From contig DLQI01000131.1 of the NCBI GenBank assembly GCA_002478745.1, forward strand, positions 6,819 to 13,247: 6,429 bases of DNA, written 5' to 3'. Below are positions 6,254-6,429 of this stretch, one piece after another; the first letter of the stretch is position 1; the number at the start of each line of letters is the position of its first letter. The DNA is from Rhodobacteraceae bacterium UBA7436 (lineage in GTDB: Bacteria > Pseudomonadota > Alphaproteobacteria > Rhodobacterales > Rhodobacteraceae). The notes under the pieces are model-generated. The model had not been told where the DNA came from and did not search any database. It was given only the letters and a program-made list of their open reading frames with translations. A program made the position numbers and the translations under genes.

Positions 6254-6383
6254 CCCAATATATAAAATAGGGGTAGTGGCGGATCGACAGGGAGTTCGGT
6301 TCCTATCTCATCCACCAACAATCAGTTAATACCCTGTAATCATAGGATATAGCATACTTTAGTTCACTACAATAAGGCGCATA

Positions 6384-6407
6384 TTGGTCAGTAATCTGGT
6401 CAGTAAT
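6384..6407. repeat. 12-bp tandem duplication
   Basis: Two adjacent 12-bp units (6384-6395 and 6396-6407) differ only at their first base and share TGGTCAGTAAT. A third copy decays after TGGT at 6408-6411. In the open minus-strand frame the units read Ile-Thr-Asp-Gln twice. It may be a slippage duplication or paired protein-binding sites. Confidence 0.7.
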
Positions 6408-6429
6408 TGGTAGAGATGTATTTGACTTA

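Larger units (their letters stand above)
6096..6429. other. Gene-poor AT-rich upstream region
   Basis: This stretch beyond the recA control region is visibly more AT-rich than the genes. On the plus strand only a 39-codon frame (6151-6270) without a Shine-Dalgarno is present. On the minus strand one frame is open from 6428 to a TAG at 6303-6305 (41 codons). It has codon choices unlike the neighbours (CTA, ATA, TAT, TGT) and could be the 3' end of a gene entering from the right, but I do not recognise it. Two small hairpins (6216-6229 and 6238-6253) lie downstream of that stop on the minus strand, and a 12-bp tandem duplication (6384-6407) lies inside the open frame. No tRNA, IS end or CRISPR was seen. 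Confidence 0.5.

Noticed and set aside
6151..6270. 39-codon plus-strand frame starting at ATG 6151
   Set aside because: It has no Shine-Dalgarno, unremarkable composition, and covers two inverted repeats. The frame length is within chance expectation.
6293..6302. GTTCGGTTC as a second LexA box
   Set aside because: The two GTTC-type half sites are separated by one base instead of seven, so it does not fit the operator.
6416..6429. ATG at 6416 as the start of a plus-strand gene running off the window
   Set aside because: Only four codons are visible and there is no good ribosome binding site, so it cannot be supported.

Overview
The window is a compact chromosomal housekeeping segment from an alphaproteobacterium, most likely a moderate-GC member of the Rhodobacterales (Roseobacter group). 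This rests on three things: the style of the RecA, AlaRS and TypA proteins; a perfect alphaproteobacterial LexA box (GTTC-N7-GTTC) upstream of recA; and the neighbourhood recA-alaS-DUF1330 facing typA. The genus assignment is inference from memory of these families, not a database result.

Layout: (1) 1-1668, plus strand: typA/bipA, missing about its first 50 codons because the window begins inside it. (2) 1669-1758: typA 3' UTR with a strong intrinsic terminator whose T-tract runs into the stop codon of the convergent gene. (3) 1759-2046, minus: a small DUF1330 protein. (4) 2052-4709, minus: full-length alaS, ending 5 bp before the DUF1330 start, so the two are probably co-transcribed and translationally coupled. 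(5) 4710-4878: recA-alaS spacer with a recA terminator hairpin and the alaS leader; recX is not here. (6) 4879-5958, minus: recA, with the start placed at the second ATG because of ribosome-binding-site spacing. (7) 5959-6429: about 460 bp of visibly AT-richer DNA holding the recA ribosome-binding site, the SOS operator, a possible CtrA-type half site, two small hairpins and a 12-bp tandem duplication. No gene is convincing there, although a minus-strand frame stays open from the window edge to a stop at 6303-6305.

Together the genes serve information processing: ribosome-associated GTPase (TypA), tRNA charging (AlaRS) and recombination/SOS response (RecA). recA should have its own SOS-regulated transcript that mostly stops before alaS, while alaS and the DUF1330 gene form a separate unit. 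No mobile element, CRISPR array, tRNA, rRNA or obvious new system was seen. The least explained stretch is the last 300 bp.
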